Assembly (NCBI RefSeq): GCF_002999335.1
Contig: NW_020312751.1
Location: forward strand, 107,422 to 171,421
Source of the DNA: Cyclospora cayetanensis
Taxonomy: Eukaryota > Apicomplexa > Conoidasida > Eucoccidiorida > Eimeriidae
Direction of reading: 5' to 3'
Length of the DNA: 64,000 nt
Both the position numbers and the translations under genes were made by a program. The notes below the pieces were generated by a model, which ran no database searches, was not told the origin of the DNA, and saw nothing but the letters and a program-made list of their open reading frames with translations. The number at the start of each line of letters is the position of its first letter. Within the stretch, counting starts at the first letter, position 1. Below, one piece after another: positions 1 to 12,100 of this stretch.

Positions 1-499
1 AGGGAGGCTGCTGCCAGTACTGCAGGTACTCCAGATAGCTCACAAATCGGGGATCCCCGAAGAAGCCCTCCCGTTGCAAGTATAGCAGATACTGGGGATT
101 CGCCAGAGCCTGTACGAACTCGCACTCCGCCTCTAGTCGAACACGGTTTAACGCTGGGCTTTCCGCAAAACCCCTCGCCGCTGCTGCCCTTGCTGCTGCT
201 GCAAAGTCTGTCAACGGAGTAAGGGCCCCTGTCGCAGCTGCTCGTGCGGGTGCAGATCCTGCGCCTTCAACCGCCGGAGCCCTCGCAACTGATACTGTGG
301 CAGGTATAGGGGAACGCGGAAGGGGTGCTGCTGCCGATCCAGCCGGCTGTACGTTCGGTTCAGAGGCGGTCGGCTCCGAAGACGTCGAGGTAACCGCAGC
401 GGCGAGTGGGGGCTCCAGAAGTGCGTGAATAGGGGGCCCTCGCTGTTCTTCAGGAGGAGGGGCACTCCGCGAATCCTTAGCTAGTGCATTTGCTGCCAT
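1..499 (-). CDS. MED31: Mediator complex subunit 31 (MED31/SOH1), 5' part, runs off left edge
   Basis: Minus-strand frame, open from an ATG at 499-497 to the window edge: 166 codons with no stop. From about residue 118 it reads NRVRLEAECEFVQALANPQY, then LLYLQREGFF and FVSYLEYLQYW. This is the MED31 signature (in human NRLRFQLELEFVQCLANPNY, followed by NFLAQRGYF and FVNYLKYLLYW). MED31 is a small, highly conserved subunit of the Mediator middle module that links activators to RNA polymerase II in the nucleus. The first 117 residues are a low-complexity Ala/Pro/Ser extension absent from the ~130-residue human protein and typical of coccidian coding style. The same frame has an upstream stop and no earlier ATG, which supports this start. 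The C-terminal part of the domain lies outside the window. The family call is secure; the extension could include an unrecognised short intron. Confidence 0.9.
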   Translation of the reverse strand, partial: MAANALAKDSRSAPPPEEQRGPPIHALLEPPLAAAVTSTSSEPTASEPNVQPAGSAAAPLPRSPIPATVSVARAPAVEGAGSAPARAAATGALTPLTDFAAAARAAAARGFAESPALNRVRLEAECEFVQALANPQYLLYLQREGFFGDPRFVSYLEYLQYWQQPP

Positions 500-1055
500 C
501 CTGTTGCTCCCGCTACTTGCGCTGAGGCGTGGTGCTGAATTTTTTATTGCTGCTGCTGCTACTACTAGCCCGGCCACTACCTCTGCATGGGTGTCCTACG
601 GCGCGCTGCTGCTAAGGCTGCTCCTCGCAGAGCATCAGGAGTGCTCCTGGCTAGGCTAAGCCTTTGCTGCACGTGCTCTACGGTCCTGAGGGGCCGAGTC
701 ATACGGGGGGCCCTTTCGCCCCCATGTGTTCACGCAGACATACCGACATATAAATAGGAAACATATACATATAAGCCTCCAAAAGCTTTTAAAAGTCAAC
801 ACTTTTCCTACTAGAAGACTCTGGAGTCGGCTGAAAGAGGAAGACGACACTGCTGAATTCGCGCATGCCACTGAACCGTTTAAGCATGCTCACACGGCAG
901 CTGCTGAGGCTTCCACGGGAAGGGTGTCTGTCGTTCAGAGCTTGCCTCTGTCGCTCGCATTTGAAGTTATATGTGGATTCAATTGTTCCTGCTTGCTTCT
1001 TTATTCCGTTGGCTTTGGGCCAAATTGCTTTCCCAATGGTCGTGCGCTGCGCATC
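500..1055. other. Intergenic, between MED31 and tRNA-Gln
   Basis: No supported gene. The stretch holds the 5' flank of the minus-strand MED31 gene and the 5' flank of the plus-strand tRNA. Short open frames on both strands match no family I recognise and have no consistent splice sites. Confidence 0.5.
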
Positions 1056-1127
1056 GGTTCCATAGTGTAGTGGTTAGCACCGTGGACTTTGAATCCACTA
1101 ACCCGGGTTCGAGTCCCGGTGGGACCT
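1056..1127 (+). tRNA. tRNA-Gln, anticodon TTG
   Basis: A 72-nt cloverleaf. The acceptor stem pairs GGTTCCA (1056-1062) with TGGGACC (1120-1126), with one G-T pair. The anticodon stem GTGGA/TCCAC (1082-1086/1094-1098) encloses the seven-base loop CTTTGAA, so the anticodon is TTG (1089-1091), reading CAA. The A box TAGTGTAGTGG (1063-1073) and B box GGTTCGAGTCC (1106-1116) match RNA polymerase III internal promoters. The sequence closely matches eukaryotic tRNA-Gln. No intron is present and CCA is not encoded. Open frames crossing this site on both strands are shadows of the tRNA. Confidence 0.97.
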
Positions 1128-1131
1128 TTGG

Positions 1132-1135
1132 TTTT
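1132..1135 (+). terminator. RNA polymerase III terminator of tRNA-Gln
   Basis: A run of four T residues on the sense strand five bases after the tRNA 3' end, the usual Pol III termination signal. Confidence 0.75.
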
Positions 1136-2940
1136 CGCTCGTATTCCACACTTTTCCTGTCGTTATCGTCTGTTTCTATTGCTGTAAGGCACCCGCATAC
1201 TGGAGAGCTCCCGAAAACTTGCGCCTTCACTAAGATTTAGAACTTACAGCCCACAACCATCTCAATGATTTCCCAAGCGCCAAGCTCGGCAAAGAAGACC
1301 AGCACCGCGCGGGCTGCTGACTGTCCAATTCAGTGTGCATCACCTATTGGCAACACCCCACTCGTTCCCTCTGGCACGCTGTTTTATACTTGGCGAGCTG
1401 CAAATGTCTGAACTGGGCAGACTGGGTAGCTACAGCTGGTGCCCTCCCAAGGTAGAATTCTATCTCATGCAGTTGCGCAGAGCTGCCTATGTGCAAGGCG
1501 CAGTTAGCCCTGGGCAGCTGGGTGTATACAGCGCCTGTGCCCCTCAAGATTTTTGGGCAGGAGCTTCTCAGCGGGCAAAGGCATATGTACCCAGCTGCTC
1601 CTCATCCTGCGTACAGCGCATCATATAAAGTATACTTAACGAAGAGTTGGTAAGGAATTGACTAGCCTTCCAGGTGTTTTCTCTAGTGTCCCAACTGTGG
1701 TCTCCGTAGCGAGAAACTAAACTTCTGATTCAATACAAACTTAATATAAACAGCTGAGTAAAAAAACTGCCGTCTTGGCCTGCCCGCACTTCTGAGAGTT
1801 ACCACCATGATGAGTGAGAACAGCCAGGGTGCGTGCAGCTTCATCCTCCAAGCATGCCGATGCCTCGCATAAAGCTGCAATTAGCAGTAAGCACACACAA
1901 GCAACGTTGCGTCTTGTTGTATCGAGTCAAAATATTTCTGCAATCCTGAATAGATAAGCCAAATGTCAGTCCTCTGCTAATTCATATTTCAAGAATAACT
2001 AGCGACGCAAAGAAGTATTCGATTTTAACTTAACCTGTTACACCGTATTCCCGTAATTCACTAGGCACGCCCTTATGTTTCGTACCTGTACGTGAAAGCC
2101 AACGTATCATTCCTCTCCTAGCGGCCAGAAACCCGAGAACAGTGCAAATGAGAAGCGGAAAGTACTAAACATTCGGTAAAGAGGAATCGAAGGGAAGAAG
2201 GACACATGCACAAGCCAAAAATGGACGATAAATCAAACTGTCACAAACGCGGCAGCTCGATGGCTACAAGTCGCAGGAGCACGGAAATATATGAGTCTCA
2301 TGCTATAAGAAAACGCAGGACAAATAAAGTGTATGGAGGGAAACAAAACGCACACTGCCTTTTTTAGTTCAGCAGTGCCATTGTGCATCATAGAGCACTT
2401 TCGTCATGGTAAAATACAACCGTTCCATGTAGCGAAGGCGATTTCAAACAAATACTAAGGGCATGAAGACTGTAGGGACAACAAAATGAGAAAGTCTGTG
2501 CTTATAAACTTGACTACACCGAATATCTTCAGAATAATAGCCAGCAAATTTTCAAGCAATACCTATGCATGGAGGTAGCGATTAAGAGGCAGAGCATGCC
2601 CTGAGGGAAGTCAATTACCAAGGGACGCCAGGAATACCGTTCATGGTGACCACTGTTGCTATCCAAACAGAGCAGCGAATTCTCTCACAGACAATAAAGC
2701 AAGGGGCTGCTCCTCGAGGAGCACTTAAATTGGCGATCCCCACCCCCCCAATCCATTAGACGATTCTGTGTAGTGTGTTCTGGCAGCTCTCCATTCCTAT
2801 AGCCCTACTATGCGGATTCCTGTGAATCCTCCGCCTCCACACGGGTCACACGCCCGTGTGGCAAACTTGTCGAAAAATCTGGCAACTTCTGGCACTTCTA
2901 TAAGAGGCCAATACTTATAGCCTTGTGGCACTACCTACCT
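1136..2940. other. Gene-poor stretch
   Basis: No supported coding region. Open frames are short (up to 97 codons), lack family similarity and lack splice context. One diverged copy of a short dispersed repeat is noted separately near 1.9 kb. Confidence 0.45.
1885..1990 (+). repeat. Short dispersed repeat family, copy A
   Basis: Contains the family core 'cttgttgtatcgag' with flanks matching the other copies (18.1, 33.3, 34.0, 47.8 and 51.7 kb; three of these are inverted). Diverged, no coding capacity. Alignment was by eye and the boundaries are approximate. Confidence 0.45.
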
Positions 2941-3828
2941 TTAGGGAATTTGACAGTAAAAGCAATTATTGATTCGTGATAAAATGGAAAATGGTCCTAG
3001 ACACCTAGTCGCAAACGTTTCGTCTGGTCGCCTTCTGCTACACTTCATAAAGCCCGCCGAACCAACAAGACCAAGGCTCCACAATCTAGGAGAAAACCCA
3101 CAGGCACATATCATAATCAGGTACCTGTCTCCCTTAGTCTTTGCGCTTCCTTTCTTGTGCACTAGCCAGCTGTTTTTTGAACCCCTCTGCTCGTGAGGGT
3201 GAATATTGACCCAGGACCACTCGAGAAAAGGCCTGGATTCAAGAGGTTCTACTCAATGTACGCAAGGAATGTGGTGGATCAATGGATAGACGAATGTACT
3301 GTTGTATTACAGCACTACAATTGGGGGTAGGTAAAGGTAAGGACCACGCCCTGGTTGCTTCAACTTTCTGCCGGATCGGATTCATTCTTGCACCCGAAAT
3401 GCAGTGCCCCCGAAATACAATTATTTTCATGAAAACAAACTTTTGTAGGCCTTCACATTCCACTGCTTGTGCTGCGACAGCTAAACCACACACCGTAGGT
3501 GCTGCTTGTGCTCTCTACATGTTCTGGCTGAAGACTAAGACGAGGTACATGTAGACAGTCCTCCAGTTCTTCCTGTTAGGTTCATAACTACTCCGGTAAG
3601 CCCGTGCTGCACTCCAGGTGTAGCATTCAGAAGTGTACATCGCATACAGGGTTTTCGGGTGCGAGCCCGGAATATCGTGTTGTCTCTGTTTTGTAGTGAA
3701 TGGGGACTTGGAAAAAAGCACCTGTGAAGCCAGATGTCAAACAAGCTGTTAACTTGCTCAATTTCTCACGTACTTCGCTGAGGTAAGGCATCGAGAGCCA
3801 CTGCCACAGATTCATCGTGTTCCGGAGC

Positions 3829-5618
3829 CTAAAGTAAACGCACGAGCATTACCTTCCCTTCTCTTGAGGCAGCAATACCGACCATTGCTCCAGCGCTGGG
3901 CGATTCCTGCATCTTCCCTTCCTTCAAAAAATCATCCGCATGCCGATAAATCTGTCTATTACACTGTTGGGCTTCTAACCTCCGAAACACCTTCGAAGCT
4001 GATCCGTGGATTAGCTCAATACACTGCGCTGGACGACCTGCAGCTGGACAGTCTGTTGGAAGCTTGTCAGCTTTCAGCACATCAGTGAGCTCTTCATTGA
4101 TATTTGCCCGTTTCGTCGGTTCCTCGGCTCAATAGCCAACCAACTTTTCTAATTAAATTCCTGCTGCAAAGCCAAAACGACTGACTGCATGCCGAAAAAG
4201 CCTCCTTTTGTGTTGCTGCGGGGCTGTAAGCATGAAGCCTCTACCCCATCTTATTGACGTACCCACCCCACCCCTATTCCCATCGATGAATTGAGCATTG
4301 TTTGATGAATCAGGGGCGGTTTTGCCAAGTACTTTCCGGCACCCGTTCCCGTACAGGGAGCAGCTATGACTCTTTGAGCGCGTCCCACACTCATGGCGTA
4401 CTCAGGTCATACTGCACGGGTCCAACAAAGAAGTAACGGACCATGATGATAAGACCCAACTTTGTTATGTAGCAGCACCTATGCGCCTTAGGCTCGCCAA
4501 TCCGTCCATTTTCACTGCCTGTTAGAAAATGTACGTTCTAGATACTGTGCTAACGGGTGAAAAGGCAGATTGCACTTCTGCACCGTCTGTTTGCAAAGCA
4601 GATTCACCTTATCCGATGTCAATCGGCTTAAGTACTTCTTGATTCTAATGCTAAGCTATATCAGCAGAGACCCTACTCATGGTGGGTCCCCAAAGTGCGG
4701 CCCTATTCTCTCTAGCGCCATTCACTGCGCCGCAGCCTGCTCAAGAGGCTTTCCGCTTTTCACATACTCCTCCTCTACTTGCCAAGCAACCTGCTGCCAC
4801 TAGGCCCAATCCTACTCTCAAAGCTTTTCCTTCTTCGCATGGCCTTAAGGCTCGGACTCATATTACCCATTCCTCCAGAATACAAGCAGGTGCGTTGTTA
4901 GCAACAGTCTGGGCCTGCTAAGAATCGCAATATCCCTCTGGCCTTTTCGCATTCACCTTCGATTGTACTGTACGGCCGGTTCATGCAGTCTCGACATCCA
5001 GTGGCTCTAAATCAAGACCTTGTTCTTCCTTCTCAGCCAAACAGGCAGCAGCTTGATCATTGGATCCTCAAGCCTCAAGTGGTCAAGTATTTATGGAAGC
5101 CTCACCGGCGTGTTGCTTGATTGGTGAGTAGCTGTCCGCCCACCTGACGGGACACCTAGGGTAGATCTCGGAAAAAACACTGATAAAGCATCTGTTCTTT
5201 ATGTTGTAGCTTTTGAGAACCAAAGCTGCATATTTCTAAGCATTTCGATATACTGGTCGATTTTCTCGTTGAGCTTTTTCAATTCTTCCAACAGCTTGTT
5301 GGTGTGCCGATTTCGGCACACACCGACGAGTCAGGGCTCGTATGACGACTCGAGCTGTGGCAGTGAACTGCATCTAACTCCAATAGGCAGGGCGAACAGA
5401 GCACAAACTTCTCCTCATGAAAAATACACAGCGAGATACATGCCTAACCGGCCATTACACTTTTGTGGTCGGTATAAAAATCTCATTGATGAATCGGTAA
5501 ACATTTCATCCGCTGAACAATGATGCTTTTCTAGTAGCTGTGGAGCAAGTACGTTCACACTGGCCAGCTGCCCTTCTTGAGCCGTCCCAAATAGCGCTGT
5601 TCCACAGTTTACGCTCAT
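3829..5618 (-). CDS. Unrecognised minus-strand gene in duplicated segment, copy 1 (exon set, uncertain splicing)
   Basis: Several minus-strand open pieces lie in order. 5618-5415 starts at an ATG and reads CGTALFGTAQEGQLASVN then SMRFLYRPQKC. 5330-5199 is a 43-codon frame with a Leu/Lys/Glu coiled coil (NKLLEELKKLNEKIDQYIEM). About 5060-4990 is a Glu/Lys-rich piece containing EKEEQGLDLEPLDVETA. About 4640-4530 reads KKYLSRLTSDKVNLLCKQ. 4080-3829 is a possible last exon ending EGKVMLVRLL. The first, coiled-coil, Glu/Lys and KYLSRL pieces stay open in copy 2. I recognise no family. A transposon-encoded coiled-coil protein or a coccidia-specific gene family are both possible. Splice sites were not resolved. 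Confidence 0.35.
5302..5321. repeat. Short palindrome conserved in both duplicated copies
   Basis: Nine-base perfect inverted repeat gtgtgccga/tcggcacac with a two-base loop. The same palindrome occurs near 20.66 kb in the second copy, so it predates the duplication. Confidence 0.6.
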
Positions 5619-5757
5619 CTCTAGAGGGTGGTTTTTGTTGATCCCGATGCTAGCGATTCACGGAAACTCAAATTGCAAATGACCTGATTAGAGCCTAAAA
5701 CTGTTGTGGGGAAGCCTGAAGCCCCACACTATCCTAGCAAGTGTATGAGTGGAGAAC

Positions 5758-7040
5758 AGCTAACTAGAAATTGTTCAGTTCAACGACAAAAGCTTTTGCC
5801 TTCCTCTGCTTGCGACCCGAAATGGAGGGGGTGTAGACAGCGAAGGCTCCCCTAGACCAACCAACCACTCCGAACATGCACAGTCAGTTGCAACTCAAAT
5901 CCAGTGCGCATGCATACAACAACTCGTCTTCTTTTATCGCGTTACATGTACTCTACGCCAAGAAGGTATGCCAAGAGACAGTCGATATTGACTAGTTAGT
6001 AAGCAATGCTGAATAAAATGTAGGTTTTTGTAATAGGAAGTGTTTGCTTGCAGCTGTGCCCAATACAAGGGGCACTCGAAAATGGATGTATACAGCAGTG
6101 GGAAGAAGCCTCCCTAGGGCACCCTCGACAGCTACGCATCTGTAAAGGGCGGTGTATGCGCATATATGCCTACGGATATGCTTAAGTGCTCGTGCCTTCA
6201 GTGTCTTCAATATGTTACAGTGGCGTCAAGGAGGTGCGTCTCTACTCTGAGGAGCAACGGAGAACGTCCTCTATTCAGGATGGACCCTTTTGAGCAGTAC
6301 TGCCTCTTCTAAAGACAAGGAATGCATATTTTCGTGAACGCCTTGCAGATATGTGGAAGACTTGCACACAGGCACTCCTTGCGACCATGACACCGACAGA
6401 CGTGCACAACGGCGCCTCGCCCGCCGGCCAAAACGCTGAAGTCGTTGGTCAGCCCCTGGATGTACAAGAGAAAATAGAAACTGCGCAGTTCTGAGAACTT
6501 GAAAACACTGATTGTGGTCTATAATGAATTTAGGGCAAGCAGTCGGAGCTGCAGCCGCCACAGCAGCGGCAGCTCCTGCTGCGGCTGCTCTTGCTGCTGT
6601 TCCTCGTCCTCGTGCAGCAGCTGCGTTTATCGACCGTGCTCGTGCTATTTCTTGGGGAAGATGCGTTGACGTCCATATGCCTGAGGGTTGTCTTTGTCTG
6701 CTGGGCTGCTGCAGGGGCACACAAGCGCAGCCATGGGCAGGCACCATCCACGGGCGGCCCCTGAAACCCTCTTTCTCCGTTCGTTTCAAACGCACCGGAG
6801 TGCCTTAACGTCTCTTGGCAGCAGAGATCGCAGAACAGCATCGGAAACAGCAAGCCGCGTGCGTCGGGTGGGACGGCCAGCGCCGTGTGCTGCATAGACC
6901 AGGCCGAGCCGCCACCGACCCTGCAGCGTGTTTTGCCACCCCACTGAAGCACACCGCAAATATGAGGCGGAAAGACGGCTCTTGGCTTCTTCAGCAGATG
7001 CAGCAGCAGGTCTGGTGAGCGGCGCGACACATCGACGGAA
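5758..7040. other. Upstream flank of the kelch/polyQ gene
   Basis: No confident gene. From about 6500 the sequence becomes Ala/Gln codon-rich on both strands and has overlapping open frames (for example 6530-7216 and 6786-7322 on the minus strand), which look like reflections of GC-rich triplet composition. It probably carries the promoter and 5' UTR of the gene starting at 7041. Confidence 0.4.
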
Positions 7041-8874
7041 ATGCCGAAGATGACCAGCTCCGAAGCCTCCTCCCCCTTCTCCTTCTCCACGTCCACGGAC
7101 GCAGGCACTGCAGCCCCCAGCACGTCTGTATCGCCGCCTCTTTCGCTGCCTTCTGCCGTTGCTGCCGCCACTTCGCCTGCTGGCGCAGCCGCAGCAGAAG
7201 GCAGCGAAAAAGGCACTGCCTGGTACTACGTGCTGAGCGGTCCAGAGGGCTCCCTGCTCTCCGTGGTCGTGTCGCCGCGCGATGGAGCCGAAGCCATCCG
7301 CCTCAGGATGCACGTGCGTCATGAAAGCCTGGCAGAGACGCTGGACGAAGGGCTGAAGGTCCGCCTTCTACCCTTTCCGGCGTCAGACGGCGCTGCAACC
7401 GAAGCCTCCCTGGCCACAGTCTCTGCTGCAACAGCAGCGCAGGATGGCTACGCCTGTCTGAAGGCTGTGAGGCGCCTCACTAGGGCCCCCTACTTCTTCT
7501 CCTGGACAGACACCCCCGCGACAGCGCGAAATCCCACAGCGGCGGCACCCAAGACTCGCCTCCTCCAGGCTCGTGAGGGCGACAAGGCTGCGGATGCTCT
7601 TTCTGTGAAGTGCTCGCCGAACTGCTTGGCAGCGCTGCTGCTACTTGGCACGACGTCTTCTCCTCTAGGACCTCAGACGCAGCTGCTGCTCGTGACACTG
7701 CTACCGCCAAGCGAGCAGCAGCAGCAGACGAAGGCGATGGCGACACAGCTGCTGCTCGCACCAGTGCACCGGGAGCTGCTGCTCAGCAGGAGGCGTCCTG
7801 ACACTCCCTCTCCCCTGGCTCCCGCCAGCAGCGACGCTGCAGAATCCAGGAGCAAATTCGGCAGCAAATCCACCGGCAGCAACAGCAGCAACGCCTCCAA
7901 AAGCCCCTGGTCCGCCATCGATGCGAAGGAATTCGTGGGATGGTGCGCTGTCTCTTGCGGCGGCGGCAGCGAGACCATGCGCCTTACGCAGACTTCCGTA
8001 AGAAATACTCCTTCTGTTGCCTTCGCTCCTACTGGTGCAGCACCGGCAGGAGCAAAAGCAGGAGCTCTCACCGAGGAGGAAAGAGTTCTGCATGGGCTGC
8101 AGAGCCGTGTGCCTTGGATACTTCTTTTCGGAGGTCAGTGGCGCGACGCAGTGGGGCGTTGGTTTTTCAACACCGAGGTGTTTGCATTGATGCCTGTACC
8201 ACTGGATTCGCTGCACGCAGCAGAGGCCTCGTCAGAGCCACCGCTTTCTTCGGCAGCGAGTGCGGCCGAAGTTGAACCCCCTGCTGCAACACCACCCTCT
8301 AAGGGCTCACACGGGTGGGCATGGATTGCACTTGGGGAGCATCTGCATCGCGGCAGCGCGCTGAATCGGTCTGCTGCGGCTGCCGCTGCAGTCCGCCTCG
8401 ACGCACTGAGCAACAGCGAGCTCTTGCTCGTCAATGGCGGCAGTGTCAAAGACACCCCCACCAGTGAAGCGGAGGAACTTCAGGAGGAGGAGGAAAAGGA
8501 CCACAACCCCAACCCCAGCCACGACAACCACAACAACAACCATCAGCAGCACCGCGATAGTCACACTTACAACCTCAAATTCAATCAGAACTCGGCCATC
8601 CCACTGACAGACTCCACGGTGGCTCTGCTGCTGACGCCTCGCAAAAACGCCTCCTCTGCTGCGAAGCCGCCAACAGCAACAGCGGAAGACACCGCAACGC
8701 CGCTGCTAGACGTGCAGACTGTACAGCTGAATATCACAGGACCGCGGCCTGAGGCTCGCATCGGGTAGCCTTGCCATTCTGCACTGCTGCGCCTCCTCTG
8801 TTGCTGCTGCTTCCGAACTGCTGCGCGTTTCCTTGGTGCAGATTCTCTACCCGTGCGCGGTGTGTAGGTGTACA

Positions 8875-8941
<67 letters not shown>

Positions 8942-9158
8942 ATGGATATGTATATGTGGATATGTGGACATGTATAAATGTGTGTGTATATCTATGTATT
9001 TGTGTGTGGATATGTATATGCATATGCATGGATATGGATATGCATGGATATGGATATGTATGGATATGGATATGTTTATGTATGGATACGGATATGTATG
9101 TGTCTGCATGTATATGTGTATGTGTATATGTCTGCATGTATATATGCATATGTATAAG

Positions 9159-9195
<37 letters not shown>

Positions 9196-12100
9196 ATATG
9201 TATACGTATATGTATATGTGTATATGTATATGTATACGTGTGTATGTGTGTATTATTTTGCCCGTCTGCTAGTAGCACTTTGTCGCCTTCGTCTCTGCAT
9301 CACCCCGTAAATACTACCGCACGCCCCTCGCCCTCTGGTGCTGTGCGGCACAGCCCGCAAGTCTCTGGCTGTTGATTTTGGTGTGCAGGCACTCGATGAC
9401 TGCGCTGCGGCGCTGGAACGGGGTGTTGAGCTTCTTCTTGTGTGGTGGCGTGGGGGTGGATGGACAAGGTTTGCCTGACATCTGGGAATTTCGGCTGTCT
9501 GTACAGCAGCGCGCGAAGAGCAGCAGCAAGGGCGTGTATTGGGGTGACGGGCAGTGGCGGTGCCTCTACGGAGGAGGCGATAGTGTCGCAAGGCCGTTAT
9601 TTGAAGGGCCTCTGCAGCAGCAGCTTTTGCAGCAACAAGGCAGTCTTTCTGAAGTCGGCTCTGCGTCGCGCAGCACCAGCGGTTCTGGCGGAGGCTGTGG
9701 AGGCACCAGCAGCACGTGTGGATTGCCGTGCCTGATGTTTCCTTCGCTTGTTGCTCTTGAATTGCCACATACCGGCGACGACCACCCCACCGTTCTGCAG
9801 CAGCAGGAGGAAGAGGAGGAGGAGAAGGCGGAGGGAGCAGAAGAGAAACAGCAGCAGCAGCAGGAGGAAGAGGAGGCGGAGGGCAAGGCGCGCGTGGAAG
9901 CTGACTTTTCATCTTCTGCCACCCGTCCTATGGAGAGTCCTTCAAGCAGAGGGCGGAAGCGCGGCAGCTGGGAAGCGCATTCTTGCGGAAATATGAATTT
10001 ACAGCAGCAGCAGCAGCTGCTGCCGCCGCTACGGAGGCGTAGGGGCAGTCCAGCCGACGGCCTGCACCGTCCGCGCTGCAGCAGCATGCGGCTAGAGGCA
10101 GCTTCTGCAGACGCTGGTACTGGCGCGGCGGAAAGGATGGCGTCGCTGCTGCTTGTATGTGGCGGCTTCAAACTGCCAAAAGACACTGGGCCGCTGCCTT
10201 CCCCCAACAAGCGGCGCGCGGCGGCAGCAACATCGCCAGGAGGCGCGCGAGAAACCCCCAAGGAGTGGACGTTGGCTCGCAGAGGAGCTCTTCTGCGCCG
10301 CTGCCGCCTTTTCCCGGAGCAGCTGGCAATGTGTTTTTGCGTGGATTCGCATCACCCCCAGGCAGTGCAGCTGCGTCTCCCTGCAGGGGAAAGTGACTCG
10401 CCTGGCGAGGAGGGCTCTCCAGTGTCTCAACAGGAGCAGCTAGGAGGGTCGCAACACATGCAAGTAGCAGCAGCAGCCACGAGCCATTCGACAGACACAG
10501 CTGAAGCTGGAGCAGCAGCCACGAGCCATTCGACAGACACAGCTGAAGCTGGAGCAGCAGCCACGAGCCATTCGACAGATACAGCTGAAGCTAGAGCGGC
10601 AGCCACACGCCATTCGACAGATACAGCTGAAGCTAGAGCGGCAGCCACACGCCATTCGACAGATACAGCTGAAGCCAGAGCGGCAGCCACACGCCTTTCG
10701 ACAGATACAGCTGAAGCTGGAGCAGCAGCAGGAGAGAAACCGACGGAGGCTTTAGCTTCCATGACGGCTGCAGCGGGCAGTGCAAGTGCAGGCGCATCTG
10801 CAGCACTCGTGCTGAGCAGCAGCAGCGCCGGCAGTTGCTGCGAGATCGCCTCTCAAGACGACCATGAAGGCGTTGCGCATCAGAGCAGCAACAAGGTCAG
10901 CAGCGGCAACAATAATCATCGCTACAAGACGACCAAGCGGCAGAGCGAAACCTCTCCATTCGCCCTCTCTACTTGGCTTCAAGGCGTGGCAGCAGCAGTG
11001 GATGGGGAGCCTGAGGACGGTGAACTGCCTCCGGACGTTGCGATGGAAGCCGCTGATGCCACAGCCGAAGCAGCAGCTGCTGAAGGAGCAGCAACTGCTG
11101 AAGGAGCAGCAACTGCTGAAGGAGCAGCAACTGCTAAAGGAGCAACTGCTGCTGCTGCTGCGTCCCCGCAGCTGCAGCACCACGAGCAGCAGCAACGAGA
11201 AAGCCGCAGAGCCTCCGTTCTGGAGCGCCTCCGGAAGAAACTCCGAAACAAAGCTCCTGCGCCAGCAGCAACAGCCTCAGCAGGAAGGCCTTTCGCAGCA
11301 GCAGAAGCGGCAGCAGCAGAGGCAGCAGCAGCGGTTCCAGGTGAAGGCATGTACTTGTCAAAGCCCTTCCTGCAACCTGTACATTCTCCAAAGAAGCCTG
11401 CAGAGGTAGCGGCAGAAGTCACGCCGGCAGGAGGAAGTGTGGCGCATTGTGGGTCTACCTCGGCTGCTTTTGCAGCCGCTGACACACCACGGGTAGCTTC
11501 GAAAGCAGACTCCTCCACGACCTCCTTGCTGCAGCTGTTGCACCATACGTCTCAATGGCCATACGCAGCACTGGCAAATCCCCCGACGTTGACAGCGGCA
11601 AGCAGCGAGCAGCGCTGCGGCAGCTCCCTGACGGGAGAGTTCACCAAGCCACCCGGCCTGTTGCTGGAGCCAGACACGCCAGGCAGCAGCCGCATCCCCG
11701 CTGGCAAATCTGGTGGCAGACTAAGCTTCCGCCTGCAGAAGAGCCCTGTGGATGCACTGCACCTTCGCCGATGCAAGGCGCTGCTGATGCAGCAGCTGGA
11801 AGAGGGAGAGGAGCTGGTGCTGCCTCCTGAGTTGCAGCGGCAACAGCAGCCACCTGCTGTTGTAGCTCGCCACCACCAAGGTGACGCCGTCCCCAGCTTG
11901 CAGCATCCCCTCCAATCGCAGCCCTCAGAAATTCCCTCTGGCCGGCCTGTGGTGGAGCAGCAGTCGAATTCTTGGCAACAGCACCAGCAGCAGCAACACC
12001 AGCAGCAACAGCACCAGCAGCAACAACACCAGCAGCAACAGCACCAGCAGCAACAGCACCAGCAACAACAACAGCACCAGCAACACCAGCAGCAACACCA

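Larger units (their letters stand above)
2941..5757. repeat. Large duplicated segment, copy 1
   Basis: Two blocks match the segment at 19.3-21.2 kb in the same orientation. Positions 4545-5757 match about 19895-21153 at roughly 90% identity, with long identical runs around 4590-4620 and 5010-5100. Positions about 2970-3300 match 19290-19610 more weakly. The spacer between blocks is about 1.2 kb here but only about 0.28 kb in copy 2, so one copy has an insertion or deletion. No terminal repeats or target-site duplication were found, so a duplicated gene is as likely as a mobile element. Confidence 0.75.

Noticed and set aside
971..1240. Open frames on both strands across 1.0-1.24 kb
   Set aside because: They are translations of the tRNA-Gln gene and flanks (the PGSSPGG and PPGLEPG patterns come from the B box).
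6530..7322. Minus-strand frames of 228 and 178 codons overlapping the kelch gene start
   Set aside because: No domain; reflections of Ala/Gly codon-rich GC sequence on the opposite strand.
8847..9375. Long Cys/Val/Tyr and His/Thr frames at 8.85-9.37 kb
   Set aside because: Pure artefacts of the TG/TATG microsatellite.
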